Source: an uncultured Eubacteriales bacterium (GTDB taxonomy: Bacteria; Bacillota; Clostridia; Peptostreptococcales; Anaerovoracaceae). Taken from it: a stretch of DNA of 64,000 bases. A program made the translations under genes and the position numbers. The DNA is taken from the NCBI GenBank assembly GCA_900542295.1, contig UQNJ01000012.1, forward strand, positions 1 to 64,000. Reading direction: 5' to 3'. Shown here in pieces: positions 56,851 to 64,000 of the stretch. The stretch's first letter is position 1, and every line of letters begins with the position of its first letter. A model generated the notes under the pieces. It did no database searches, was not told where the DNA came from, and worked only from the letters and a program-made list of their open reading frames with translations.

Positions 56851-56880
56851 GTTGCATTTAAGGAACGGGTGTGATATACT
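56851..56880 (+). promoter_or_regulatory. Divergent promoter overlapped by operator-like site 2
   Basis: On the plus strand TTGCAT (56852-56857) and TATACT (56875-56880) are 17 bases apart, with TG before the -10. GTTGC-N6-GGAACGG at 56851-56868 overlaps the -35 in the same way as on the other strand. Confidence 0.65.
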
Positions 56881-56883
56881 ATT

Positions 56884-56902
56884 GTTGCACAGATGGAACG
56901 GT
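56884..56902 (+). promoter_or_regulatory. Operator-like site 3 (GTTGC-N6-GGAACGGT)
   Basis: Third copy, 33 bases (about three helical turns) from the second and in the same orientation, directly after the divergent promoter. From here to 57111 there is no well-supported gene. Confidence 0.55.
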
Positions 56903-57040
56903 AATTGCATGAAAAAGACAACAGACTATGATTCGCACTCACGCTCTGTTGTCCTCTCTAACGGCACTTTCACAAGAATTTAGCGCCAACTTCCTGTATT
57001 TATTTTAGCATTTTAATACCGAAAAAGCAATCGCTATATC

Positions 57041-57068
57041 TTGTGTGTCTATTGTGCCTTTCTATACA
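57041..57068 (+). promoter_or_regulatory. Candidate promoter of the DUF3892 gene
   Basis: TTGTGT at 57041-57046 and TATACA at 57063-57068, 16-base spacer, ahead of AGAAGGAGG at the start of the next gene. Confidence 0.4.
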
Positions 57069-57111
57069 AGATACCAATCTATCTGGAGATTTTTAGAAGG
57101 AGGTACACATT

Positions 57112-57390
57112 ATGATGTACGCAAAAAAAATCAAAATGAAATACGGGTGTAGTAACTCAAACAATGTTCAGGAGATTGAAGAAATTTACATTGACGGTTG
57201 CAATAATCCGGGATACTTTAAAAAGTCTGTTCTTTATGATTATTTAAAAAAGAATCCCAAAAGTATCAAAGTCTATATTTCTCCTTATCCTGATGTAGTG
57301 CCTGCATTGAGTTCACGTGGTGAAAAATACGTTCGGTCAGAGCCTAATGATACGGTTCGAGATAATTTGCTTAAATTACCAAGAGTTTGA
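57112..57390 (+). CDS. DUF3892-like protein
   Basis: 92 residues behind AGAAGGAGG. The sequence KIKMKYGCSNSNNVQEIEEIYIDGC ... SIKVYISPYPDVVPALSSRGEKYVRSEPNDTVRDNLLKLP is of the DUF3892 type; function unknown. Part of a pair with the basic 41-residue gene 15 bases downstream. Confidence 0.65.
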   Translation: MMYAKKIKMKYGCSNSNNVQEIEEIYIDGCNNPGYFKKSVLYDYLKKNPKSIKVYISPYPDVVPALSSRGEKYVRSEPNDTVRDNLLKLPRV

Positions 57391-57405
57391 AAGGAGTGAA
57401 AGAGT

Positions 57406-57531
57406 ATGGCTGTTCATCATGGCGGAAAAGTTGGGGCTGCTGGAAAAACCTTAGCAACAAAATCTTCAAGTAAAAGTGCTAAAAGTAAAGCTGGAAAAAC
57501 TTTAGCTAATCATAAACATGAAAAGCACTAA
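57406..57531 (+). CDS. 41-residue lysine/serine/alanine/histidine-rich basic protein
   Basis: A short gene: ATG 57406 behind AAAGGAGTG, 41 codons, TAA 57529-57531. The product is very basic (MAVHHGGKVGAAGKTLATKS..., HKHEKH at the end) with repeats of GKTLA. It could bind nucleic acid or be a small stress protein; no family is known to me. Confidence 0.6.
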   Translation: MAVHHGGKVGAAGKTLATKSSSKSAKSKAGKTLANHKHEKH

Positions 57532-57564
57532 GTAATAATTTGTTACAGGAAGTTGTACGACGTC

Positions 57565-57612
57565 AAAAGGCGGCATCGCACTAAAAATAGTGCAATGCCG
57601 CCTTTTTGCTCC
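57565..57612 (+). terminator. Terminator at the right end of the island
   Basis: AAAGGCGGCATCGCAC pairs with GTGCAATGCCGCCTTT (one bulge pair), followed by TTGC. The stem core matches the hairpin at the left end of the island. Confidence 0.7.
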
Positions 57613-57671
57613 CTGTTTGTCAGCCGTTAAATTAGTTTGTTTCCAAAACTTCCTTATCGGCGTTCATCTAA

Positions 57672-57686
57672 GGGGCGGCCGCTTTT
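57672..57686 (-). repeat. Right terminal inverted repeat of the island
   Basis: GGGGCGGCCGCTTTT, the inverse of the left end at 45372-45386 with one mismatch. The stretch 57687-57951 beyond is chromosomal leader sequence of the antiporter gene. Confidence 0.65.
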
Positions 57687-57951
57687 TAGTTTTATTGTCG
57701 CATATTCTGTGATAGGAAAGCCATAGTAAGAATTTGCTGAAAAACACATTTAGATGTTGAAATTACAACGATTTCTCTCTGAACAAAATGTCATATCGAA
57801 ATGATTTGCAGCTGTTTAATACTAAAGTTTAGTAAAAATATACTCGTGGGTGATTGTTAAATTTTTACGAAACAGCTATAGTTTACCCATAGCCGAGACA
57901 GATCGGTTGTGTGAGTTTTTATTATTTATTTATTATTTAGGAGGACTTATT

Positions 57952-59460
57952 ATGGGTAAGAAGATTCCTTTATGGCAATGTCTTATTGTCATCCTGGCGA
58001 TGATCGGATTGCTGGTTTGGTCTATAGTTAAAGACTCAGGCGGCGAACCTCATATCGCACTTTTATTGGCTGCAGCTGTTGCTGCTGTAGTAGCTTTCGC
58101 TAACGGTTGGAAATGGGCATACCTTGAACAGGGTATACTTGCTTCTATCAACAGATCAATGCAGGCTATCCTGATTCTGGCAATTGTAGGTGCTATGATT
58201 GCTTCATGGATGGCAGCAGGTACTATCCCTTCAATGATGTACTATGGAATTATGGTTATCAGTCCTAAGGTATTCCTCGTTACCGCTTGTATACTTTGCT
58301 CCATAGTATCGCTGGCTACAGGTTCTTCCTGGTCAACTGCAGGTTCCATGGGTGTTGCTCTTATCGGTGTAGGAACGGCTCTCGGATTCCCTGAAGCTAT
58401 GACTGCCGGCGCAGTAGTATCCGGTGCATATTTCGGTGACAAGATGTCCCCTCTGTCAGATACTACAAACCTGGCTCCTGCAATGGCAGGCGCTACCCTG
58501 TTCGATCATATCAAACACATGATTTACACAACAGGTACTTCAATGGTTATCGCACTTATCGCTTATGCAGTTATGGGGTTCATGTTCTCATCCGGAAACG
58601 AAGTTGATCTGAGCGTTGTTGAAGAGGTTAAGGAATTCATCAAAGCTTCCTCCAACATCAGCATTATCGCTCTGATTCCTCCGGTATTCGTAATTGCAGC
58701 CGTAGCTCTCAAGCTGCCTGCTATTCCGTCACTTTTGGGAGGCGTACTTATCGGTGTTCCTTTGATGTTCATGAACAAGGCTTACATAGATCCTGCTCTT
58801 GTAGCAGCTGAAACTGAAAAAGAAGGTCTTTCCAACAACATCTTCTACATGCTCAACAATGGTATAGCAATGGGTAATGTTCCTGATGATGCATCAGATA
58901 TCATAAACGAACTTGCAGGACTTCTTTCATGCGCAGGTATGCAGGGTATGATGTGGACTATCTCCATAATCCTGATGGCAATGTGCTTCGGCGGTATCGT
59001 AGACTGCACAGGAATGATGGGAACATTTGCAGGTATCCTTTTGAAGGTTGCAAAAGGAAGAGGCGGACTGGTTCTGGCAACAGAATTCTCTTGCCTGTTC
59101 GTAAACGCAGTATGCTGCGACCAGTATCTGTCACTGGTACTCCCTGGCAGAATGTTCAAGGAAGCTTTCGAAGATATGAGACTTGCTCCTAAGAACTTGT
59201 CAAGATGTCTGGAAGACTCCGGAACAATCACTTCCAACTTCTTCCCTTGGAATACATGCGGTGCTACTATGAGAACATTCCTCGGAGTAGGAAACGGATA
59301 TATTCCATATGCAATACTTAACTGGCTCAACCCTGTAGTATCTTGTATCTTTGGATTCACAGGAATCACAATGACTAAGATGACTGAAGAAGAGTACCAG
59401 AGAATACTGGAAGAAAGAGAAGCTGAAAAAGAAGCTGCTCTGAAAGCTCTTGAAGCATAG
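57952..59460 (+). CDS. Na+/H+ antiporter, NhaC family
   Basis: 502 residues, at least ten membrane helices. Characteristic stretches are SLATGSSWSTAGSMGVALIGVGTALG, GAYFGDKMSPLSDTTNLAPAM, and CVNAVCCDQYLSLVLPGRMF near the C terminus. NhaC-type exchangers move Na+ out in exchange for protons (or a substrate pair such as malate/lactate). The frame opens at 57850, but AGGAGG precedes ATG 57952, which is the family's normal start. Confidence 0.9.
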   Translation: MGKKIPLWQCLIVILAMIGLLVWSIVKDSGGEPHIALLLAAAVAAVVAFANGWKWAYLEQGILASINRSMQAILILAIVGAMIASWMAAGTIPSMMYYGIMVISPKVFLVTACILCSIVSLATGSSWSTAGSMGVALIGVGTALGFPEAMTAGAVVSGAYFGDKMSPLSDTTNLAPAMAGATLFDHIKHMIYTTGTSMVIALIAYAVMGFMFSSGNEVDLSVVEEVKEFIKASSNISIIALIPPVFVIAAVALKLPAIPSLLGGVLIGVPLMFMNKAYIDPALVAAETEKEGLSNNIFYMLNNGIAMGNVPDDASDIINELAGLLSCAGMQGMMWTISIILMAMCFGGIVDCTGMMGTFAGILLKVAKGRGGLVLATEFSCLFVNAVCCDQYLSLVLPGRMFKEAFEDMRLAPKNLSRCLEDSGTITSNFFPWNTCGATMRTFLGVGNGYIPYAILNWLNPVVSCIFGFTGITMTKMTEEEYQRILEEREAEKEAALKALEA

Positions 59461-59504
59461 CTAAAAAACCTCCTTAATATTAAGGCGGATGAAAATAAAT
59501 AAAA

Positions 59505-59545
59505 CACACAAAAGACCGAATATTAATTCGGTCTTTTGTGTTCTC
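59505..59545. terminator. Terminator after the antiporter gene
   Basis: CACAAAAGACCGAA at 59507-59520 and TTCGGTCTTTTGTG at 59527-59540 form a 14-bp stem with a 6-base loop; a T-rich tail follows. Confidence 0.75.
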
Positions 59546-59645
59546 AAAACTATAATAAAATGTTAAAAAAGTGTTTAGGAATGCTGAAAAAACGACATTA
59601 AGAGTATAAATGGTATATAATGTATAATGTGAGAGGAGGATGGAT

Positions 59646-60590
59646 ATGCCTCAGTTTATACAGTTAATATACATAGTGACCATAATTATAGGAGCAGTAT
59701 GCTTTTCCGTTCAGTTGATGGTGGTTTCAAAAAACCTTGATGTCAGCAACGAACTGGTTAAGAATCAAAGAACAGGTATATTTTTAGCCATAATTTTAAG
59801 CTTCAACATATGTGATTTTCTTATATTGTTTTTTGCCGAGTATGTTACAGCAAACAGCACGGAGATTATTCTGATAATAGAAAATGTTCTTGAGATAGCC
59901 CTTGCATATGCACTTATTACCATGGAAGCGGAATATGTAAAAGCTAAAAAATCAAAATGGCTTAAACCGGCGTTTACAGCTATGGGCAGCGTGGTTCTTT
60001 GTACAGATTCTGCATATGAATCGAAATTGATTGAAGTTTCGGAAGATGCTTATGTCATTTTAATGAGTTCTCTTAACTTACTGCCGCTGATTGTAGCAAT
60101 ATACTTTTGCATAATATATATGAAAAAAGTCATGGAAGTGTCCCAAAACAATGTTGTGAAAATATATTTGATTATATACAATTTTGTTTTTGTGTTTTTA
60201 TGTGTCATAGTTACGCTCAGCCTTATAGACTCAAGAACACAGTTTAATTATATAAAATATGACAAGACGATTTATGTTATGTTCTGGTTTATATTAAACA
60301 GTATGAATGCAGTTTTTATATGGCGTTCCTGTCGAAGCAAGGAGACGGATACGGAATCACTTTATGAAAATTCAATCGAAAAAAAACTTGACAGAATAGC
60401 GAGTGCGGCAGGTCTTACTGACAGAGAAAAGCAGATAGCGATGCTTATATATGAAGGAAAGACAAATGATGAAATAGGTGAAGAACTGTTTCTATCGACC
60501 AATACGGTAAAGGTTCATACATCCAATCTATATAAGAAGATAGGTGTAAATAACAGAATTGCAGCCATAAAAAAGATAAGAGAAGAATAA
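59646..60590 (+). CDS. Membrane-bound LuxR-type regulator
   Basis: 314 residues. The N-terminal 220 residues have about seven hydrophobic helices, and the C terminus is a LuxR helix-turn-helix (LTDREKQIAMLIYEGKTNDEIGEELFLSTNTVKVHTSNLYKKIGVNNR). This is a sensor-regulator type common in gut Clostridia and Eggerthella. ATG 59640 would lie against the AGGAGG; the next ATG at 59646 has proper spacing. The ligand is unknown. Confidence 0.85.
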   Translation: MPQFIQLIYIVTIIIGAVCFSVQLMVVSKNLDVSNELVKNQRTGIFLAIILSFNICDFLILFFAEYVTANSTEIILIIENVLEIALAYALITMEAEYVKAKKSKWLKPAFTAMGSVVLCTDSAYESKLIEVSEDAYVILMSSLNLLPLIVAIYFCIIYMKKVMEVSQNNVVKIYLIIYNFVFVFLCVIVTLSLIDSRTQFNYIKYDKTIYVMFWFILNSMNAVFIWRSCRSKETDTESLYENSIEKKLDRIASAAGLTDREKQIAMLIYEGKTNDEIGEELFLSTNTVKVHTSNLYKKIGVNNRIAAIKKIREE

Positions 60591-60604
60591 CGTTTAATAT
60601 ATTG

Positions 60605-60667
60605 AAAAACAGGCACGCCGAGCCGATATCAAACTACAGATAAAGGTATCATTGGTGCCTGTTTTTT
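60605..60667. terminator. Bidirectional terminator between the LuxR gene and gltX
   Basis: AAAAACAGGCAC at 60605-60616 and GTGCCTGTTTTTT at 60655-60667 form a 12-bp stem with a 38-base loop; A and T runs suit both directions. Confidence 0.65.
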
Positions 60668-60688
60668 AGTGTATTTTTGATGACGTAT

Positions 60689-62341
60689 TTACAAGAATTT
60701 ATTAAGTCTATCCTTTGTTCTTTCTTCACCTAAGATCTGCTGTATTTCCCAGATGTCAGGGGACTGGCTTTTTCCCATGAGCGCTATTCTGATAACAGTA
60801 CTTACATGGCCGACATGACCTTTATATTCTTCCGGGTGCTTCTTGTAATCCTTAGGTTTGGCAGCATAGCCCAGATCAGATGCGATTTGGCGTATTTTGG
60901 CAAACCACTCTTCCTGAGAGTCGTTATGATCATATGATTTCAGATAATCACTTATGATTTCGGAAACATCGTTTTTTGCCTCAGCAGGAAACTCATCGGT
61001 TATTTTGAACATATCGTCAAAGAAGTAGCTTATATTTTCTACAATCTGCTCGGCATATATGTGATCTTTCCTTGGTTTTGCTTCTTTTCTTCCTATGTCT
61101 AAAATTGTTTCAAGATATTCTCTGTTGTCAAACATATGTGAAAGTTCCGGCTTAAACTCATCAGCCCATGATTTTAGAAAATCGAAAAGATCGGAAGCAT
61201 TTATGCGCAGAAGAACATCCTTGCTTACATCGTTTAGCTTGTTCAAATCAAACAACGCACCTGAGTTGCTCATCTTTTCTGTAGTAAATCTGAACTCTTC
61301 TATATCCGCTGCCGGATTTGCAATACGCCATTCCTCAAAGTTAGAATTCAGAACGGTAAGAAGATATTCTCTTACTGCTGCCGGGTGATATCCTAAATTG
61401 CGATAGAAATTCAATGAAAGCTCCGGATCTTTTCTCTTTGAAAGCTTACGTTTGTTTCCGTCTTCATCAAGTTTCATAAGCTGGGCAGTATGACAATATA
61501 CAGGCGGTTCCCATCCCAACTTTTCAAACAGTTCAACATGTATTGGAAGTGAAGCAAGCCATTCTGCGCCTCGAACTACATGAGTTGTTCTCATCAGATG
61601 GTCATCAACGACATGGGCAAAGTGGTATGTCGGTATACCATTTGCTTTTAAAAGTACAGTATCCTGATCGTTAACCGGCATAGAAAGGGTGCCTCTTATA
61701 GCATCTTCAACTTCAAATCTTTTTATTTGATCATCAGGCAGGCTCATGTCACCATCTGATTTTAATCTGATTACATATGGCATTCCTGAGGAGAGCTTGT
61801 CCTCTATATCTTCAAGACTTAAGTTTCTGCTTTTTGCCCATTTGCCGTAGATTCCGGGATTCTGCTTAGCAGCTTCCTGTTCAGATCTGATGTTGGCAAT
61901 TTCTTCTTCTGTAAGGAAACAAGGATAGGCCTTGCCTTCAGAAACTAATTTTTTTGCAAAACAGCGGTAAATAGGACCCCTTAAGCTCTGTGTATAGCTG
62001 CCGTAGCTGCCTGTTTCTCCATCGGCAGAAGCGCCTTCGTCGAAGTTTATTCCGAAGAAACGAAGTGAATTTATAATTATATCTACGGCCCCTTCAACAT
62101 ATCTTTTGTCGTCCGTATCCTCGATTCTGAGATAAAATACTCCGCCGGACTGGTGTGCGAGCCTCTCGTCTGCAAAGGCTCCGAACAAGTTTCCAAGATG
62201 AATAAATCCTGTAGGACTTGGACCGAGTCGTGTTACTTTTGCACCCTCAGGAAGATTGCGGGGCGGAAACATATTTTCATAATTCTCAGGACTCTCGTTT
62301 ATTTCCGGAAAAAGCATTTCTGCAAGGCGTTTGTAATCCAT
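60689..62341 (-). CDS. gltX: Glutamate--tRNA ligase
   Basis: Charges tRNA(Glu) (or tRNA(Gln) before amidation). 550 residues. The class I HIGH-type motif is PSPTGFIHLGN near residue 42, and the KMSKS-type motif is KRKLSKRKD near residue 300. Longer than the 485-residue form by additions at the N and C termini, as in some Clostridia. ATG at 62341 follows GGAGG on the minus strand. Divergent from the spoVAF-like gene. Confidence 0.95.
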   Translation of the reverse strand: MDYKRLAEMLFPEINESPENYENMFPPRNLPEGAKVTRLGPSPTGFIHLGNLFGAFADERLAHQSGGVFYLRIEDTDDKRYVEGAVDIIINSLRFFGINFDEGASADGETGSYGSYTQSLRGPIYRCFAKKLVSEGKAYPCFLTEEEIANIRSEQEAAKQNPGIYGKWAKSRNLSLEDIEDKLSSGMPYVIRLKSDGDMSLPDDQIKRFEVEDAIRGTLSMPVNDQDTVLLKANGIPTYHFAHVVDDHLMRTTHVVRGAEWLASLPIHVELFEKLGWEPPVYCHTAQLMKLDEDGNKRKLSKRKDPELSLNFYRNLGYHPAAVREYLLTVLNSNFEEWRIANPAADIEEFRFTTEKMSNSGALFDLNKLNDVSKDVLLRINASDLFDFLKSWADEFKPELSHMFDNREYLETILDIGRKEAKPRKDHIYAEQIVENISYFFDDMFKITDEFPAEAKNDVSEIISDYLKSYDHNDSQEEWFAKIRQIASDLGYAAKPKDYKKHPEEYKGHVGHVSTVIRIALMGKSQSPDIWEIQQILGEERTKDRLNKFL

Positions 62342-62445
62342 TTATAAAAACCTCCATGGTTAATTTCTGACTTAATAATTATATATGTAAAAGTATGAAA
62401 TGGCAAGATTTTGGAAGAATAAAAACGAAATGAAAGGAGCAGAGG

Positions 62446-63909
62446 ATGTTTAAAAAGTATTTAAAACATTTCAGAAATGACCTGCCTATAGGAGAAAGTT
62501 TCGATATACTTGAAAGAAAGATAAAAATAGGCGGAAGAAAAGCATATATATTTTTTACCGATGGACTTACCGACGGAGAAAAGACACAGCGGATATTGAG
62601 CTATCTCATGAGAGTTCCCGAAGAAAGTATGGAGGGAATCGAAACAAGCCGCAAGCTTTTGGAGGAACAGATACCGTTTCTTGACAGCACATTGATAGCA
62701 CCCGGGAACATATCTGCGGCTTTAAAGGACAGTCCGCTTAAATGGACAGAAATGATGATAAAGGACTGTTGTATTCAGGCTGAGGAAAAAATGTACTCGG
62801 GGCTTACTCCTCTCATAGTCGAAGGATTAGATCAGATAATAATAATGGACACAAGGGCTTATCCGGGCCGTTCAGCAGAGGAGCCGGAAAAAGAAAAATC
62901 CCTTAGAGGTGCGAAAGACGGGTTTACGGAAAATATTATGGACAATATAAGCCTGATACGCCGCAGAATACGAGACAATAATCTGATTTTTAAACATAAC
63001 CTGGTGGGGAGCATCAGCAAAACTGATGTTGTGATATGCTATATGAAAAATAAGGTTAATAAGGAGCTTCTGAAAAGACTCGATCAAAAAATAGCCTCTC
63101 TTGATGCTGAAAGTCTGACAGTTGGAGATCAAAGCCTTCTTGAACGGCTTCTCAAAAGTTTTGGAGCTTACGGAAAATTAAATCCATTTCCGAGAGTAAG
63201 ATATTCTCAGCGGCCGGATATAATTGCAGCACATGTCACTGAAGGTAAAATTGCTGTGATTGTTGATAATTCTCCGACGGTAATGCTTCTTCCCATCGGA
63301 ATTTTCGATTTTTTGCAGGACATAGACGACTATTATTTTCCGCAGGTCACGGGAAATTATTTCAGATTGCTGAGAATAGTGAATTTTCTTGTGATTCTGT
63401 TCCTCACACCTGTATATATGCTCATAATAGAATATGAGGAATTCACGCCGCAGGTTCTTAAATTCTTTGTGCCTGAAGAAGATTTTGCCGTACCTATATT
63501 GCTGCAGTTCATATTGCTGGAAATAGCCATAGATGGACTTAAATTGGCGTCTTTGAATACCCCTGAATCCCTTGGAATGTCACTTTCTGTAATAGGAGCT
63601 TTGATTCTTGGAGAGTTCAGCGTTAACTCGGGATGGTTCATACCGCAGACAATTTTGTGTATGGCTGTGGTGGCGCTTGCAAGTTTTACTCAACCGAGTA
63701 TAGAACTTAGTTACGGAATAAAATTTTCAAGAATTCTGATGATTTTGGGAGCAGGTCTTTTCGGAGCGTGGGGATTTGCAGCAGGCATAGTGATTTCATT
63801 ACTTTTTCTTATTACAACAAAGACTCTTTCAGGGGACTCTTATCTTTATCCTCTTGTTCCATTTAAATGGAAGGCATTAAAAAGATTGCTTTTTCGCAGT
63901 GAAAAGTGA
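62446..63909 (+). CDS. SpoVAF/GerA-type spore germination protein
   Basis: 487 residues: a soluble N-terminal GerA domain (residues 1-300, with RVRYSQRPDIIAAHVTEGKIAVIVDNSPTVMLLP at its end) and about five membrane helices in the C-terminal part (LLRIVNFLVILFLTPVY, LLQFILLEIAIDGLKLAS). The form matches SpoVAF or a GerA A-subunit, which work in the inner spore membrane in germination. No other spoVA genes are in view. Confidence 0.85.
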   Translation: MFKKYLKHFRNDLPIGESFDILERKIKIGGRKAYIFFTDGLTDGEKTQRILSYLMRVPEESMEGIETSRKLLEEQIPFLDSTLIAPGNISAALKDSPLKWTEMMIKDCCIQAEEKMYSGLTPLIVEGLDQIIIMDTRAYPGRSAEEPEKEKSLRGAKDGFTENIMDNISLIRRRIRDNNLIFKHNLVGSISKTDVVICYMKNKVNKELLKRLDQKIASLDAESLTVGDQSLLERLLKSFGAYGKLNPFPRVRYSQRPDIIAAHVTEGKIAVIVDNSPTVMLLPIGIFDFLQDIDDYYFPQVTGNYFRLLRIVNFLVILFLTPVYMLIIEYEEFTPQVLKFFVPEEDFAVPILLQFILLEIAIDGLKLASLNTPESLGMSLSVIGALILGEFSVNSGWFIPQTILCMAVVALASFTQPSIELSYGIKFSRILMILGAGLFGAWGFAAGIVISLLFLITTKTLSGDSYLYPLVPFKWKALKRLLFRSEK

Positions 63910-63947
63910 TATAATAATCAGATAAATCGCTGCCAAGGGGGTAAAAT

Positions 63948-64000
63948 ATGGCAAGAATTTTAAAGAAGGTTCCTGATTTTAAACTGCCAAAGTATAAAAT
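63948..64000 (+). CDS. Truncated gene at the window edge
   Basis: ATG 63948 behind AAGGGGG, then MARILKKVPDFKLPKYK and the window ends. Too short to identify. It starts 38 bases after the SpoVAF-like gene on the same strand. Confidence 0.5.
   Translation, partial: MARILKKVPDFKLPKYK

Noticed and set aside
56909..56983. A 24-codon frame after the switch promoter.
   Set aside because: No ribosome binding site, and it overlaps a stem structure.

Overview
The window is chromosomal DNA (roughly 40% GC by eye) from a spore-forming, low-GC Gram-positive anaerobe of the class Clostridia. Support comes from spmA/spmB, a SpoIID-like protein, a SpoVAF/GerA-type protein, a class III fructose-1,6-bisphosphatase, a raiA-motif RNA upstream of hpf, CWB2 and M14 surface proteins, and strong AGGAGG ribosome binding sites with frequent TTG starts. 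The family cannot be fixed from sequence alone; Anaerovoracaceae-like Clostridia is only a guess.

Layout. 1-2.4 kb: 3' two thirds of a 23S rRNA, then 5S rRNA and a terminator. 2.8-6.2 kb: a large secreted, anchored M14-type peptidase. 6.4-9.7 kb: a tmk-holB-ricT-trmN6 operon led by an unlisted 34-residue membrane peptide. 9.7-10.8 kb: spmAB on the opposite strand. 10.9-15.9 kb: small membrane protein, AbrB-type regulator, murA, SpoIID-like protein, fbp. 16-19.6 kb: PucR-type regulator divergent from an ornithine-cyclodeaminase-family enzyme and an aminotransferase. 19.8-22.4 kb: ferredoxin-type aldo/keto reductase, then an ECF S component coupled to an amidohydrolase. 22.6-25.7 kb: FHA-fused SEDS protein and its penicillin-binding protein. 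25.9-27.9 kb: a LRR/CWB2 surface protein behind a promoter whose spacer is mostly a G10 tract. 28.2-30.6 kb: two-component system. 30.6-37 kb: GNAT, nadE, yhaM, a CCA-transferase-like protein with an altered active site, a short RecD2, comF. 37-45.4 kb: raiA RNA, hpf, cdaA-cdaR-glmM-glmS, ahcY, a YwlG-type protein, a 33-residue hydrophobic protein.

45.37-57.69 kb is a mobile island bounded by 15-bp inverted repeats. Its large serine recombinase gene is split by a second element of about 5.26 kb (46688-51946), flanked by TCATT duplications and imperfect inverted ends. The inner element carries a five-gene DNA-alkylation-repair operon (AlkA, a free-standing Ada zinc domain, an ABM-fold protein, Ogt, a methyltransferase) divergent from a frameshifted AraC regulator, plus decayed recombinase and RepA remnants. 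The outer element carries TnpW-like, TetR, flavodoxin/ferredoxin, KTR, sigma-like, HTH, ImmA and ImmR-like genes. Three copies of GTTGC-N6-GGAACGG overlie divergent promoters upstream of the ImmR-like gene.

57.9-64 kb returns to the chromosome: NhaC-type antiporter, membrane-bound LuxR regulator, gltX, SpoVAF-like protein and a truncated gene at the edge.
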